Assembly (NCBI GenBank): GCA_900546605.1
Contig: URDV01000100.1
Location: 1-7,946 of the forward strand
Length of the DNA stretch: 7,946 nucleotides
Direction of reading: 5' to 3'
DNA from: an uncultured Prevotella sp.
Lineage (GTDB): Bacteria > Bacteroidota > Bacteroidia > Bacteroidales > Bacteroidaceae
The notes under the pieces are model-generated. The model was not told the origin of the DNA. It saw nothing but the letters and a program-made list of their open reading frames with translations, and did not search any database. Positions 1-5,947 of this stretch are shown here, one piece after another (position 1 is the first letter of the stretch; each line of letters starts with the position of its first letter). The position numbers were made by a program, and so were the translations under genes.

Positions 1-58
1 ACTTGTTAACCTGTCAACTTGTTAACCCGTTAACCTGAAATTCCGCCAACGGGTTACC
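1..58. repeat. Short GTTAACC direct repeats with an overlapping inverted repeat
   Basis: ACTTGTTAACC occurs at 1-11 and again at 17-27, and a third, diverged copy CCGTTAACCTG lies at 27-37. The second and third copies overlap one arm of a perfect 9-bp inverted repeat: TAACCCGTT at 23-31 pairs with AACGGGTTA at 48-56 across a 16-nt loop. No gene can be assigned here. The repeats continue to the window edge, so the element may be longer. It could be the end of an intergenic repeat family or the remains of a terminator for a gene to the left. The sequence does not decide between these. Confidence 0.5.
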
Positions 59-63
59 TTATG

Positions 64-123
64 AAAAAAACATGCAAGAATAACACTTAGAACTTAGCTG
101 ACAAATGTATTCTTGCACGTTTT
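64..123 (-). terminator. Probable intrinsic terminator of the minus-strand dehydratase gene
   Basis: Positions 67-82 and 108-123 form a 16-bp inverted repeat with a single A/C mismatch (72/118) and a 25-nt loop. Read on the minus strand, the hairpin ends directly in a run of seven T (complement of 64-70), and it starts 27 nt after the stop codon of the MaoC-like gene. Those are the marks of a Rho-independent terminator. The stem is A/T-rich and the loop is long, so efficiency is uncertain. The right arm also resembles a Bacteroidota promoter box on the plus strand (see findings). Confidence 0.65.
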
Positions 124-149
124 CCGTGTTGGGTCTATGTATCTTTTTG

Positions 150-605
150 TTAATTAAAATGATACAAGAAAGTAGCAATACCTGAAAGAGCAGGCTTCTT
201 TTGATCTTTAATTTCGATAGTGAATTTTATCTCAACCTTACATATGCCACGCAAGTTTGCAATACTATGTAAGGTTGCCACTAAACGCACACTCTGCCCA
301 CTAAGCACGGCTTGACCATACTTCATTTTATCCATGCCATAATTAACCATCATTTTGAGGTTATTCACCTGAATAATCTGTTCCCACATATAAGGTAAAA
401 GCGAGAGCGTAAGGTAGCCATGTGCAATGGTTTGTCCAAAGGGGCCATTTTTGGCTTTCTCAGGGTCAACATGAATCCATTGATGATCAAGAGTGGCATC
501 GGCAAAAGCATTAATACGGTTTTGGTCAATCTCCAGCCAATCAGACTTGCCTAGTTCCTGTCCTAAGTATTTTTCAAATTCTTCGTAAGAGTTAATTGTC
601 AACAT
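150..605 (-). CDS. MaoC/NodN-family hot-dog dehydratase
   Basis: The protein is 151 residues long, the usual size of a single-domain MaoC-like dehydratase or (R)-specific enoyl-CoA hydratase. These cytoplasmic hot-dog-fold enzymes add water to, or remove it from, 2-enoyl/3-hydroxyacyl thioesters. The diagnostic stretch is present: DHQWIHVDPEKA at residues 40-51, with the candidate catalytic pair Asp40 and His45 in the same D-x4-H spacing as PhaJ-type hydratases, followed by PFGQTIAHGYLTLSLL (55-70). The W in 'QWIH' and the 'IAHGYLTLSLL' segment point to the NodN-like branch. I chose the ATG at 603-605 because homology begins there. An in-frame ATG at 699-701 would add 32 residues with no family character. 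The gene lies 102 nt downstream of the membrane-protein gene on the same strand. I found no clear TAnnTTTG box in that gap, so co-transcription is possible. The substrate cannot be read from sequence; detoxification, lipid and polyhydroxyalkanoate roles all occur in the family. Confidence 0.85.
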   Translation of the reverse strand: MLTINSYEEFEKYLGQELGKSDWLEIDQNRINAFADATLDHQWIHVDPEKAKNGPFGQTIAHGYLTLSLLPYMWEQIIQVNNLKMMVNYGMDKMKYGQAVLSGQSVRLVATLHSIANLRGICKVEIKFTIEIKDQKKPALSGIATFLYHFN

Positions 606-707
606 GTTATATTTATTTTTTTGATGAATTGTTTTAACTAAAAAGTGATTCTGGGGCAAACACCACGTATAAAAGAATGATGTGTGCAGTCCCCATTTCA
701 CCCCATT

Positions 708-1685
708 TTATTGTTGTGAAATTTCATCCATCGTAAGAGATGTGATGAGCATTTGTGCATTCACTACGGCACGGCACTTATACTGGCCAAAGGTTTTACC
801 ATCATTATCGCGCTCAATGTGCTGATCAACACTAAAGGTTGCTATGTAGCCATCACCATTTCGCTTAATTTGAAAGTCACGATTCACCACAAATTGGCAG
901 CCCTGAATATGCTCATTAAACATACCATGAATGGTGCTCAGCACGACCGATTTAGTAGCATTGCTATGGTTGAGAAACTTGTCCATGGTTGACGCTATAT
1001 TGGCACAAATGCGATTATCGTCTAAGGCTGAAAAACCATTATAAAAATCAGTTATTATTGACGCAATCTGTTGGCGATCTTGGTCAGTAACCTCTTGATC
1101 CTTTAAAGTGCCCTGTGCTATTGAAGCCTCTGAAGCATAACGGCCATCAGGGTGAGCATCAAGGTAGTGCTGGTAAGCCTCAGGGGTGCCCTGTTTTTGA
1201 GCTGAAACAAAGTCAAGAGAGTCTATCTTGATATCGCACAACCTACCATATTGTACATCTGAATAGGCATTTTTAAAGTTGATAAAATCATTCACATTGT
1301 CAGAGAGTGCGATCGTATTCCATTTGCTCAGCATCTCCTCCAACTTATTTAGGCGTTGGCGCACTTCTTCGGCATGTTCGCTATTAGGATATTTTTCAAG
1401 GAAGTCACGATAATCATCGGGGTTATCATTATTCTCTAATACTTCATAAGCCATCTCCTCTTGCGAAGCGGCATTACGCGAACTGACAAACCACGCGCCT
1501 CCGCCTACGAGCAAAGCTACAATTATAGCTATAACGATGTAAAGAGTCCTCTTACTCCGCTTGCCTGAATCAGGATTTTGCGGATTAGTATGCTCAGCCA
1601 TAGGAGGTATGGGAGGCATGGAGTTGCCATTAGCAACAGGTGCCTCATGGGGCTGCTGCGATGATTGAGTGTTTTGTTGTTCCAT
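708..1685 (-). CDS. Membrane-anchored protein with three helical repeats and possible NTF2-like domain, function unknown
   Basis: I do not recognise this 325-residue protein as a named gene. Residues 1-41 are rich in Pro, Gln, Asn and Ser. A basic KRSKR patch (42-46) precedes one membrane segment at about 47-67, so the N-terminus should be cytoplasmic and the remainder extracytoplasmic (type II anchor). Three degenerate ~38-residue repeats follow, at about 79-116, 121-158 and 159-196. Each has a pattern like 'D/Y-x-x-F/Y-L-x-x-Y/H-P-x-x-x-H/Y-A', clearest as DYRDFLEKYP and AYQHYLDAHPDGRYA; this resembles TPR or Tol-Pal/BamD-type helical repeats. Residues about 204-325 (start IASIITDFYNGFSALDD) look like an NTF2/SnoaL-type alpha+beta fold, which is an inference from pattern only. 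A good Bacteroidota promoter lies just upstream. It is transcribed away from nqrA, with the dehydratase gene downstream. A periplasmic binding or scaffolding role is conceivable but not shown. Confidence 0.8.
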   Translation of the reverse strand: MEQQNTQSSQQPHEAPVANGNSMPPIPPMAEHTNPQNPDSGKRSKRTLYIVIAIIVALLVGGGAWFVSSRNAASQEEMAYEVLENNDNPDDYRDFLEKYPNSEHAEEVRQRLNKLEEMLSKWNTIALSDNVNDFINFKNAYSDVQYGRLCDIKIDSLDFVSAQKQGTPEAYQHYLDAHPDGRYASEASIAQGTLKDQEVTDQDRQQIASIITDFYNGFSALDDNRICANIASTMDKFLNHSNATKSVVLSTIHGMFNEHIQGCQFVVNRDFQIKRNGDGYIATFSVDQHIERDNDGKTFGQYKCRAVVNAQMLITSLTMDEISQQ

Positions 1686-1720
1686 ACTTTAAATCAAAAA
1701 ATAAAGAGTTGTTTGGCATG

Positions 1721-1752
1721 CAAAGTTATAGCAACGCGTTTGAAAAGGCAAA
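1721..1752 (-). promoter_or_regulatory. Bacteroidota-type promoter for the minus-strand membrane-protein gene
   Basis: On the minus strand, TAACTTTG (complement of 1721-1728) matches the Bacteroidota -7 consensus TAnnTTTG exactly and is followed by CA. A -33-like TTTG (complement of 1749-1752) lies 20 nt upstream, within the usual spacing. Transcription would start a few bases downstream, giving a leader of roughly 30 nt before the ATG at 1683-1685. The match is by eye; no start site has been mapped. Confidence 0.7.
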
Positions 1753-1824
1753 ACAAATACTCTTTTTTTCAACTTACAGGCTAAAACTGCACTCAAAAAT
1801 GGCTGATTATCCGTTTTTTATATG

Positions 1825-1832
1825 TATTTTTG
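1825..1832 (+). promoter_or_regulatory. Bacteroidota-type -7 box for the nqr operon
   Basis: TATTTTTG matches TAnnTTTG exactly and is followed by CAC, as in many Prevotella/Bacteroides promoters. It lies 25 nt upstream of the nqrA ATG, so the leader would be only about 20 nt, A/T-rich and without a Shine-Dalgarno sequence. The -33 element is weak: only GCTG around 1802-1805 falls at about the right distance, so an activator could be involved. I saw no comparable box in the nqrB-nqrC or nqrC-nqrD spacers, so this is the likely promoter for all six genes. Confidence 0.65.
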
Positions 1833-1857
1833 CACGAAATAATATATTTTTTAATAC

Positions 1858-3210
1858 ATGAGAACCTTATACAAAATCAAAAAAGGTTTAGACCTTACGC
1901 TGAAAGGTGAGGCTACAGAACAGCTCACAAGCGCCACACAGAGTGCCGAATACGCTGTTATGCCTACCGACTTTCCAGGCATAGTTCCACGTGCTATGGT
2001 TAAGGAAGGTGATAGCGTGTTAGCAGGTCAAACCTTATTCGTTGACAAGGCAACAGAACGTATTCACTTTGTTTCGCCTGTTAGTGGTACAATAGTTGGT
2101 GTTGAGCGCGGTGAAAGACGAAAGCTCTTACGATTCAGAGTTAAAGCCAATGAAACGCAAGAATTTAAGAATTTTGACGTTAAAAACTTAGCTCAAGCTT
2201 CAGCCGATGACGTAAAGAACATTTTGCTTGAGAGTGGAATCTTTGCTTTTATGCGTCAACGCCCCTACGATGTTATAGCTAACCCTAACGACACACCAAA
2301 GGCTATTTTTATTTCTACATTTAGCAAAATGCCATTGGCTGCCAACTTTAGTTTTGTGGCTAAGGGCATGGAACAAGACTTTAAGTTAGGTGTTCGCGCT
2401 TTAGCTCGAATTGCAAAGGTTCACATTGGCATTTGCCCCGAACAAATTAACTCAGAGTTGCTGCCTATTGAAGAAGCCGAGGTAAGCGTGTTTGACGGCC
2501 CCAACCCTTCGGGCAACGTTGGTGTACACATTAACCATGTTTCGCCTGTTAACAAGGGAGAAGTGGTATGGACAATGGGTGCTGAAATGTTGGTGGTTTT
2601 AGGTCGTTTGCTTCGCACAGGTAAGTTGTTGCTTACACGTCGCATCGCAGTTGCAGGTGCTTGCATCAAAGCTCCGCAATACGTTGAAACCATCATGGGT
2701 GCTCCCCTGGCTGATTTGCTCAAAAATCAGCTTTCAGCTACTGAACATGTACGCATTATAAATGGTAATCCCTTTGTAGGCTACAAATCAAACATAAACG
2801 ATTTCTTGGGTGCCTTCAGCACAGAACTTTGTGCTATTCCTGAGGGAGATAACGTTAATGAGGCATTTGGTTGGATTGCACCACGACTCAACGACTTCTC
2901 TACAAGTCATAGCTATTTTTCATGGTTGCTCGGCAAAAAACATGCATACAATCTTGATTGTCGCATCAAGGGCGGAGAACGTCACATGATTATGAGCGCG
3001 GAGTATGAACGCGTATTCCCCATGGACATTTATCCCAGCTACCTTATCAAAGCTATTATTACTGGCGACATTGATCGTCAAGAGGCTTTGGGCATTTACG
3101 AAGTTGCACCTGAGGACTTTGCCGTAGCAGAATTCATTGACTCTTCAAAACTTGAACTTCAGCGCATCGTACGTGAAGGGCTTGATGTATTAAGAAAAGA
3201 AAACGCATAA
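1858..3210 (+). CDS. nqrA: Na+-translocating NADH:quinone reductase subunit A
   Basis: NqrA is the large soluble, cytoplasm-facing subunit of Na+-NQR and has been implicated in ubiquinone binding. At 450 residues it is close to the Vibrio protein (about 446). It opens with the family start IKKGLDLTLKG (7-17). A barrel-sandwich/biotinyl-like segment follows at about 35-95 (PGIVPRAMVKEGDSVLAGQ ... VSPVSGTIV). The conserved block FDGPNPSGNVGVHINHVSP sits at 212-230, and an SLBB-like region at about 260-310 (RRIAVAGACIKAP). The C-terminal family block is also present (YERVFPMDIYPSYL at 383-396, then GDIDRQEALG). Where proteobacterial NqrA proteins have a Cys-containing 'VCPGK' motif, this one has IDSSK (427-431). 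The ATG at 1858 is preceded by the promoter and a short A/T-rich leader. nqrB begins only 2 nt after the stop, which suggests translational coupling. No transmembrane segments are seen, as expected. Confidence 0.97.
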   Translation: MRTLYKIKKGLDLTLKGEATEQLTSATQSAEYAVMPTDFPGIVPRAMVKEGDSVLAGQTLFVDKATERIHFVSPVSGTIVGVERGERRKLLRFRVKANETQEFKNFDVKNLAQASADDVKNILLESGIFAFMRQRPYDVIANPNDTPKAIFISTFSKMPLAANFSFVAKGMEQDFKLGVRALARIAKVHIGICPEQINSELLPIEEAEVSVFDGPNPSGNVGVHINHVSPVNKGEVVWTMGAEMLVVLGRLLRTGKLLLTRRIAVAGACIKAPQYVETIMGAPLADLLKNQLSATEHVRIINGNPFVGYKSNINDFLGAFSTELCAIPEGDNVNEAFGWIAPRLNDFSTSHSYFSWLLGKKHAYNLDCRIKGGERHMIMSAEYERVFPMDIYPSYLIKAIITGDIDRQEALGIYEVAPEDFAVAEFIDSSKLELQRIVREGLDVLRKENA

Positions 3211-3212
3211 AC

Positions 3213-4376
3213 ATGATAAAGGATATATTCGACAAATTACGTCCCAGTTTTGAAGAGGGAGGAAAATTGCATGCCTTCCGCTCTGTATTCGAGGGCATGG
3301 AAACATTTATGCTTGTGCCTAACACAACCTCACGTGTGGGCGTCAGCATTCACGATGCTATTGACTCTAAGCGCATCATGTCGTTTGTGGTAATAGCGTT
3401 GCTCCCCGCCCTACTCTTTGGCATGTACAACATTGGTTACCAAAATGCTGCGGCTGCAGGCAAATTGGCCGAGGCTGGTTTTTGGTCAATGTTCATGTAT
3501 GGTTTCTTACTCGTACTACCTAAAATAATTGTTTCGTACGTTGTAGGCTTAGGCATCGAATTTGCCGTGGCTCAATGGAAACATGAAGAGATACAAGAGG
3601 GTTATCTCGTTACAGGTATTTTGATTCCACTTATAGTTCCTGTAGGCTGTCCCTTATGGATGATTGCATTGGCAGTTGCCTTTTCAGTAATCTTTTGCAA
3701 GGAAATATTTGGTGGTACGGGTATGAACATATTCAATCCCGCATTAGTGGCACGTGCCTTCTTGTTCTTTTCATACCCCACCAGCATGAGTGGCGATAAG
3801 GTTTGGGTGGCAAACGAGCAAATTTGTGGACTTGGCTATGCCTTGCCCGACACTACCACTATGGCTACCCCACTCGGACAAGTAGCTGCTGGCGTTACAC
3901 CTAATGCCAGCTTGAGCGATATGATTTTGGGCTTTATTCCAGGTTCTATTGGCGAAACTTCGGTCATCGCCATTGCCATCGGAGCTATTATTTTGCTCTA
4001 CACACAAATTGCCTCATGGCGCACCATGATTAGCGTGTTTGTAGGTGGTGCTATTGTTGCAGTTTTATTCAACATGGCAGGACTAAACAGCGCATCTGCA
4101 CAAATGCCTTGGTTTGAGCACTTAGTTACGGGTGGTTTCTGCTTTGGTGCTGTATTTATGGCCACAGACCCCGTTACAAGCGCACGTACCGAAAAGGGTA
4201 AATATATTTATGGTTTCTTGATTGGCGCATTAGCCATTTTAATTCGTGTGCTCAACCCTGGCTACCCAGAAGGCATGATGCTTGCTATTTTGTTCATGAA
4301 TATGTTTGCACCATTAATTGACTATTGCTTTGTACAAAGCAACATCAACAAGCGTTTGAAACGTGCAAGTAAGTAA
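3213..4376 (+). CDS. nqrB: Na+-translocating NADH:quinone reductase subunit B
   Basis: NqrB is the main membrane subunit. It carries a covalent FMN and riboflavin and contributes to the Na+ path and quinone/inhibitor site. The 387-residue product is polytopic, with hydrophobic segments from about residue 55 onward. It has the family hallmarks DSKRIM (51-56), KEIFGGTGMNIFNPALVARAF (163-183), GSIGETS (244-250), FMATDPVTSA (315-324) and NPGYPEGMMLAIL (348-360). The FMN-attachment threonine is predicted to be Thr219 in DTTTMAT (213-219). The usual motif is D-x-x-S/T-G-A-T, so Gly is replaced by Met here. From memory of the 415-residue Vibrio cholerae protein, most of the length difference is a shorter extracytoplasmic loop after GMYN (70-73). 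Immediately upstream is nqrA. A structured 73-nt spacer separates it from nqrC. Confidence 0.97.
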   Translation: MIKDIFDKLRPSFEEGGKLHAFRSVFEGMETFMLVPNTTSRVGVSIHDAIDSKRIMSFVVIALLPALLFGMYNIGYQNAAAAGKLAEAGFWSMFMYGFLLVLPKIIVSYVVGLGIEFAVAQWKHEEIQEGYLVTGILIPLIVPVGCPLWMIALAVAFSVIFCKEIFGGTGMNIFNPALVARAFLFFSYPTSMSGDKVWVANEQICGLGYALPDTTTMATPLGQVAAGVTPNASLSDMILGFIPGSIGETSVIAIAIGAIILLYTQIASWRTMISVFVGGAIVAVLFNMAGLNSASAQMPWFEHLVTGGFCFGAVFMATDPVTSARTEKGKYIYGFLIGALAILIRVLNPGYPEGMMLAILFMNMFAPLIDYCFVQSNINKRLKRASK

Positions 4377-4382
4377 AACGGA

Positions 4383-4430
4383 TTTTGAAGAAGCAATCTA
4401 CGCACTATTGTGCCAAAGCTTACTTCAAAA
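4383..4430 (+). other. Nested stem-loop in the nqrB-nqrC spacer
   Basis: TTTTGAAG (4383-4390) plus AAGC (4391-4394) pairs with GCTT (4418-4421) and CTTCAAAA (4423-4430), giving 12 bp interrupted only by a bulged A at 4422. Inside the 23-nt loop, GCAC (4402-4405) pairs with GTGC (4410-4413) around a TATT loop. No T-tract follows, so it does not look like a terminator. The element begins 6 nt after the nqrB stop and ends 19 nt before the nqrC ATG. A role in RNA processing, stability or tuning nqrC expression is an inference. Confidence 0.55.
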
Positions 4431-4449
4431 CCATTAAAAAATTAAAATA

Positions 4450-5166
4450 ATGAATACGAATAAAAATTCATACACAATTATTTATGCTGCAGTAATGGTA
4501 GTTATTGTAGCATTCTTGCTTGCTTTTGTTTCGTCAGCACTTAAACCCGTTCAAGACAATAATGTAGCACTTGACAAGAAGAAACAGATATTGGCAGCTC
4601 TTAATTGTCGCGGTTTAGAGGGAGCAGAAGACATTGAATCATGCTATTCCCAAATGGTTACCGCAGACATGATTGTAAAGGCTGACGGATATGTAGTGAA
4701 CGATGGTAAAGCAAAGGATCAAGCTGGCTTTAAGGTTGACAATAAGTCTATCTCAAAGAAATGCTTGCCCGTATATGTTTGCCAGGTAAACAATTCAACC
4801 AAATATGTCATTCCAATGACTGGTCGTGGACTCTGGGGTGGCTTATGGGGCTACATTGCTATTAACGAGGACTTACAAACTGTTTATGGAGCCTACTTCT
4901 CACATGAGAGTGAAACTGCAGGTTTGGGTGCGTTAATTGCCGAAGAGAAGTTTCAAGATCAATTCAAAGGCAAGCACTTGTTTGACGAAAATGAAAACGA
5001 GATAGCCCTTACCGTTGTAAAAAATGGTAAGGTAGAACCCGGAAAGGAAAATACACAAGTTGACGGCATTACGGGTGCTACACTTACATCAAATGGTGTA
5101 GCTAACATGGTACATGATGGCCTGCAACAGTATTTGAGTTTCTTCAAGTCTTTAAACAAAAAGTAA
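4450..5166 (+). CDS. nqrC: Na+-translocating NADH:quinone reductase subunit C
   Basis: NqrC is a single-span membrane subunit whose extracytoplasmic FMN-binding domain holds a covalently attached FMN in the electron-transfer chain of Na+-NQR. The 238-residue product has one N-terminal hydrophobic segment at about 8-30 and then a soluble domain. The family block GRGLWGGLWGY (125-135) is followed by SHESETAGLGALI (151-163), which corresponds to the usual 'H-x-E-T-P-G-L-G' with Ala for Pro. The flavinylation motif DGITGATLTSNGV (205-217) is canonical and predicts Thr211 as the ApbE-modified residue. The protein is somewhat shorter than Vibrio NqrC. Its ATG follows an A/T-rich stretch without a Shine-Dalgarno sequence. 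The gene is flanked on both sides by spacers that can form nested hairpins, unlike the tight nqrA-nqrB and nqrE-nqrF junctions. Confidence 0.97.
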   Translation: MNTNKNSYTIIYAAVMVVIVAFLLAFVSSALKPVQDNNVALDKKKQILAALNCRGLEGAEDIESCYSQMVTADMIVKADGYVVNDGKAKDQAGFKVDNKSISKKCLPVYVCQVNNSTKYVIPMTGRGLWGGLWGYIAINEDLQTVYGAYFSHESETAGLGALIAEEKFQDQFKGKHLFDENENEIALTVVKNGKVEPGKENTQVDGITGATLTSNGVANMVHDGLQQYLSFFKSLNKK

Positions 5167-5177
5167 AATCATGAGTG

Positions 5178-5238
5178 GCTGCTTTGCCCCCTACGAGTCA
5201 AAATTGGATGTTTTCATTAAAATGACTCTTCAAGCAGC
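5178..5238 (+). other. Nested stem-loop in the nqrC-nqrD spacer
   Basis: GCTGCTT (5178-5184) pairs perfectly with AAGCAGC (5232-5238), extended by G5186-C5231 past a bulged T. After an asymmetric internal loop, GAGTCA (5195-5200) pairs with TGACTC (5223-5228). There is no T-tract, so a simple terminator is unlikely. The element occupies the middle of a 105-nt spacer and starts 12 nt after the nqrC stop. As in the nqrB-nqrC element, CTAC stands immediately 5' of the inner stem. An RNA processing or stability role is an inference. A 26-codon ORF runs through the same stretch (see findings). Confidence 0.5.
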
Positions 5239-5271
5239 AATTCATCAATAATCATTCAACTCTTTTTCAAC

Positions 5272-5913
5272 ATGAGTTTGTTTTCAAAAGAAAATAGAGA
5301 AGCCCTTACAGGACCACTCAACCTGAACAACCCTGTTGCCGTTCAGGTGTTAGGTATTTGTTCAGCTTTGGCTGTTACCTCACAGTTAGAGCCCGCAATC
5401 GTAATGGGTCTTTCAGTTACCGTGATTACAGCCTTTTCAAACGTAATCATTTCATTACTTCGCAAAACAATCCCCAGCCGTATACGTATCATCGTGCAAT
5501 TAGTTGTAGTTGCAACCCTGGTTACATTGGTATCACAAGTGCTCAAGGCATATGCTTATGATGTAAGCGTACAATTGTCTGTTTACGTAGGATTGATTAT
5601 TACCAACTGTATATTAATGGGACGCCTTGAAGCTTTTGCCATGATGAATGGTCCTTGGGAGTCATTTCTCGATGGCATAGGCAATGGTTTAGGCTATGCT
5701 TGGGTGTTAGTTGCCGTAGGCTTCGTGCGTGAACTCTTGGGCAATGGAACATTATTGGGTCTTCGCATCATTCCTGAATGTATATATGCCTCAAATGGCG
5801 GTTTCTATGTTAATAATGGCATGATGACGATGCCTGCCATGGCATTAATTCTGTTAGGTTGCCTCATTTGGGCACATAGAGCCATTAATGAGCGTGAAAC
5901 AAAAAAGAAGTAA
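5272..5913 (+). CDS. nqrD: Na+-translocating NADH:quinone reductase subunit D
   Basis: NqrD is one of two homologous, oppositely oriented six-helix membrane subunits that together hold the intramembrane Fe-S centre of Na+-NQR. The 213-residue protein is strongly hydrophobic between a charged N-terminus (MSLFSKENREAL) and a basic C-terminus (NERETKKK). The two ligand cysteines are in place: Cys30 in LGICSALAV and Cys113 in TNCILMGRLEAFA, matching Vibrio Cys29 and Cys112. The conserved GPWESFLDGIGNGLGYAW (127-144) and RELLGNGTLLG (153-163) segments separate it from RnfE-type relatives only in detail, but the full nqr operon settles the assignment. Its ATG lies 105 nt after nqrC in a leader with no Shine-Dalgarno sequence. 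nqrE follows after 34 nt. Confidence 0.97.
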   Translation: MSLFSKENREALTGPLNLNNPVAVQVLGICSALAVTSQLEPAIVMGLSVTVITAFSNVIISLLRKTIPSRIRIIVQLVVVATLVTLVSQVLKAYAYDVSVQLSVYVGLIITNCILMGRLEAFAMMNGPWESFLDGIGNGLGYAWVLVAVGFVRELLGNGTLLGLRIIPECIYASNGGFYVNNGMMTMPAMALILLGCLIWAHRAINERETKKK

Positions 5914-5947
5914 CATATCTCTCACTCTCTGACAAAAAAAGAAAACA

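Noticed and set aside
64..123. Small invertible (phase-variable) promoter element, since both arms of the inverted repeat look promoter-like
   Set aside because: The 25-bp interior is too short for known site-specific inversion and holds no promoter of its own; position after a stop codon and the T-run fit a terminator.
606..701. Upstream in-frame ATG at 699-701 adding 32 residues to the dehydratase
   Set aside because: The extra residues have no MaoC-family character, and homology starts cleanly at the ATG at 603-605, which follows an A/T-rich leader typical of this group.
2421..2723. Open frame antisense to nqrA, and similar open frames opposite nqrB, nqrE and nqrF
   Set aside because: They lie wholly within well-conserved nqr genes, have compositions typical of reverse-frame readings and no recognisable motifs.
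4363..4437. GTG-started 24-codon frame overlapping the nqrB end and crossing the nqrB-nqrC spacer
   Set aside because: It has no ATG, its start lies inside nqrB, and the spacer is better explained by the hairpin; a frame of this length is expected by chance.
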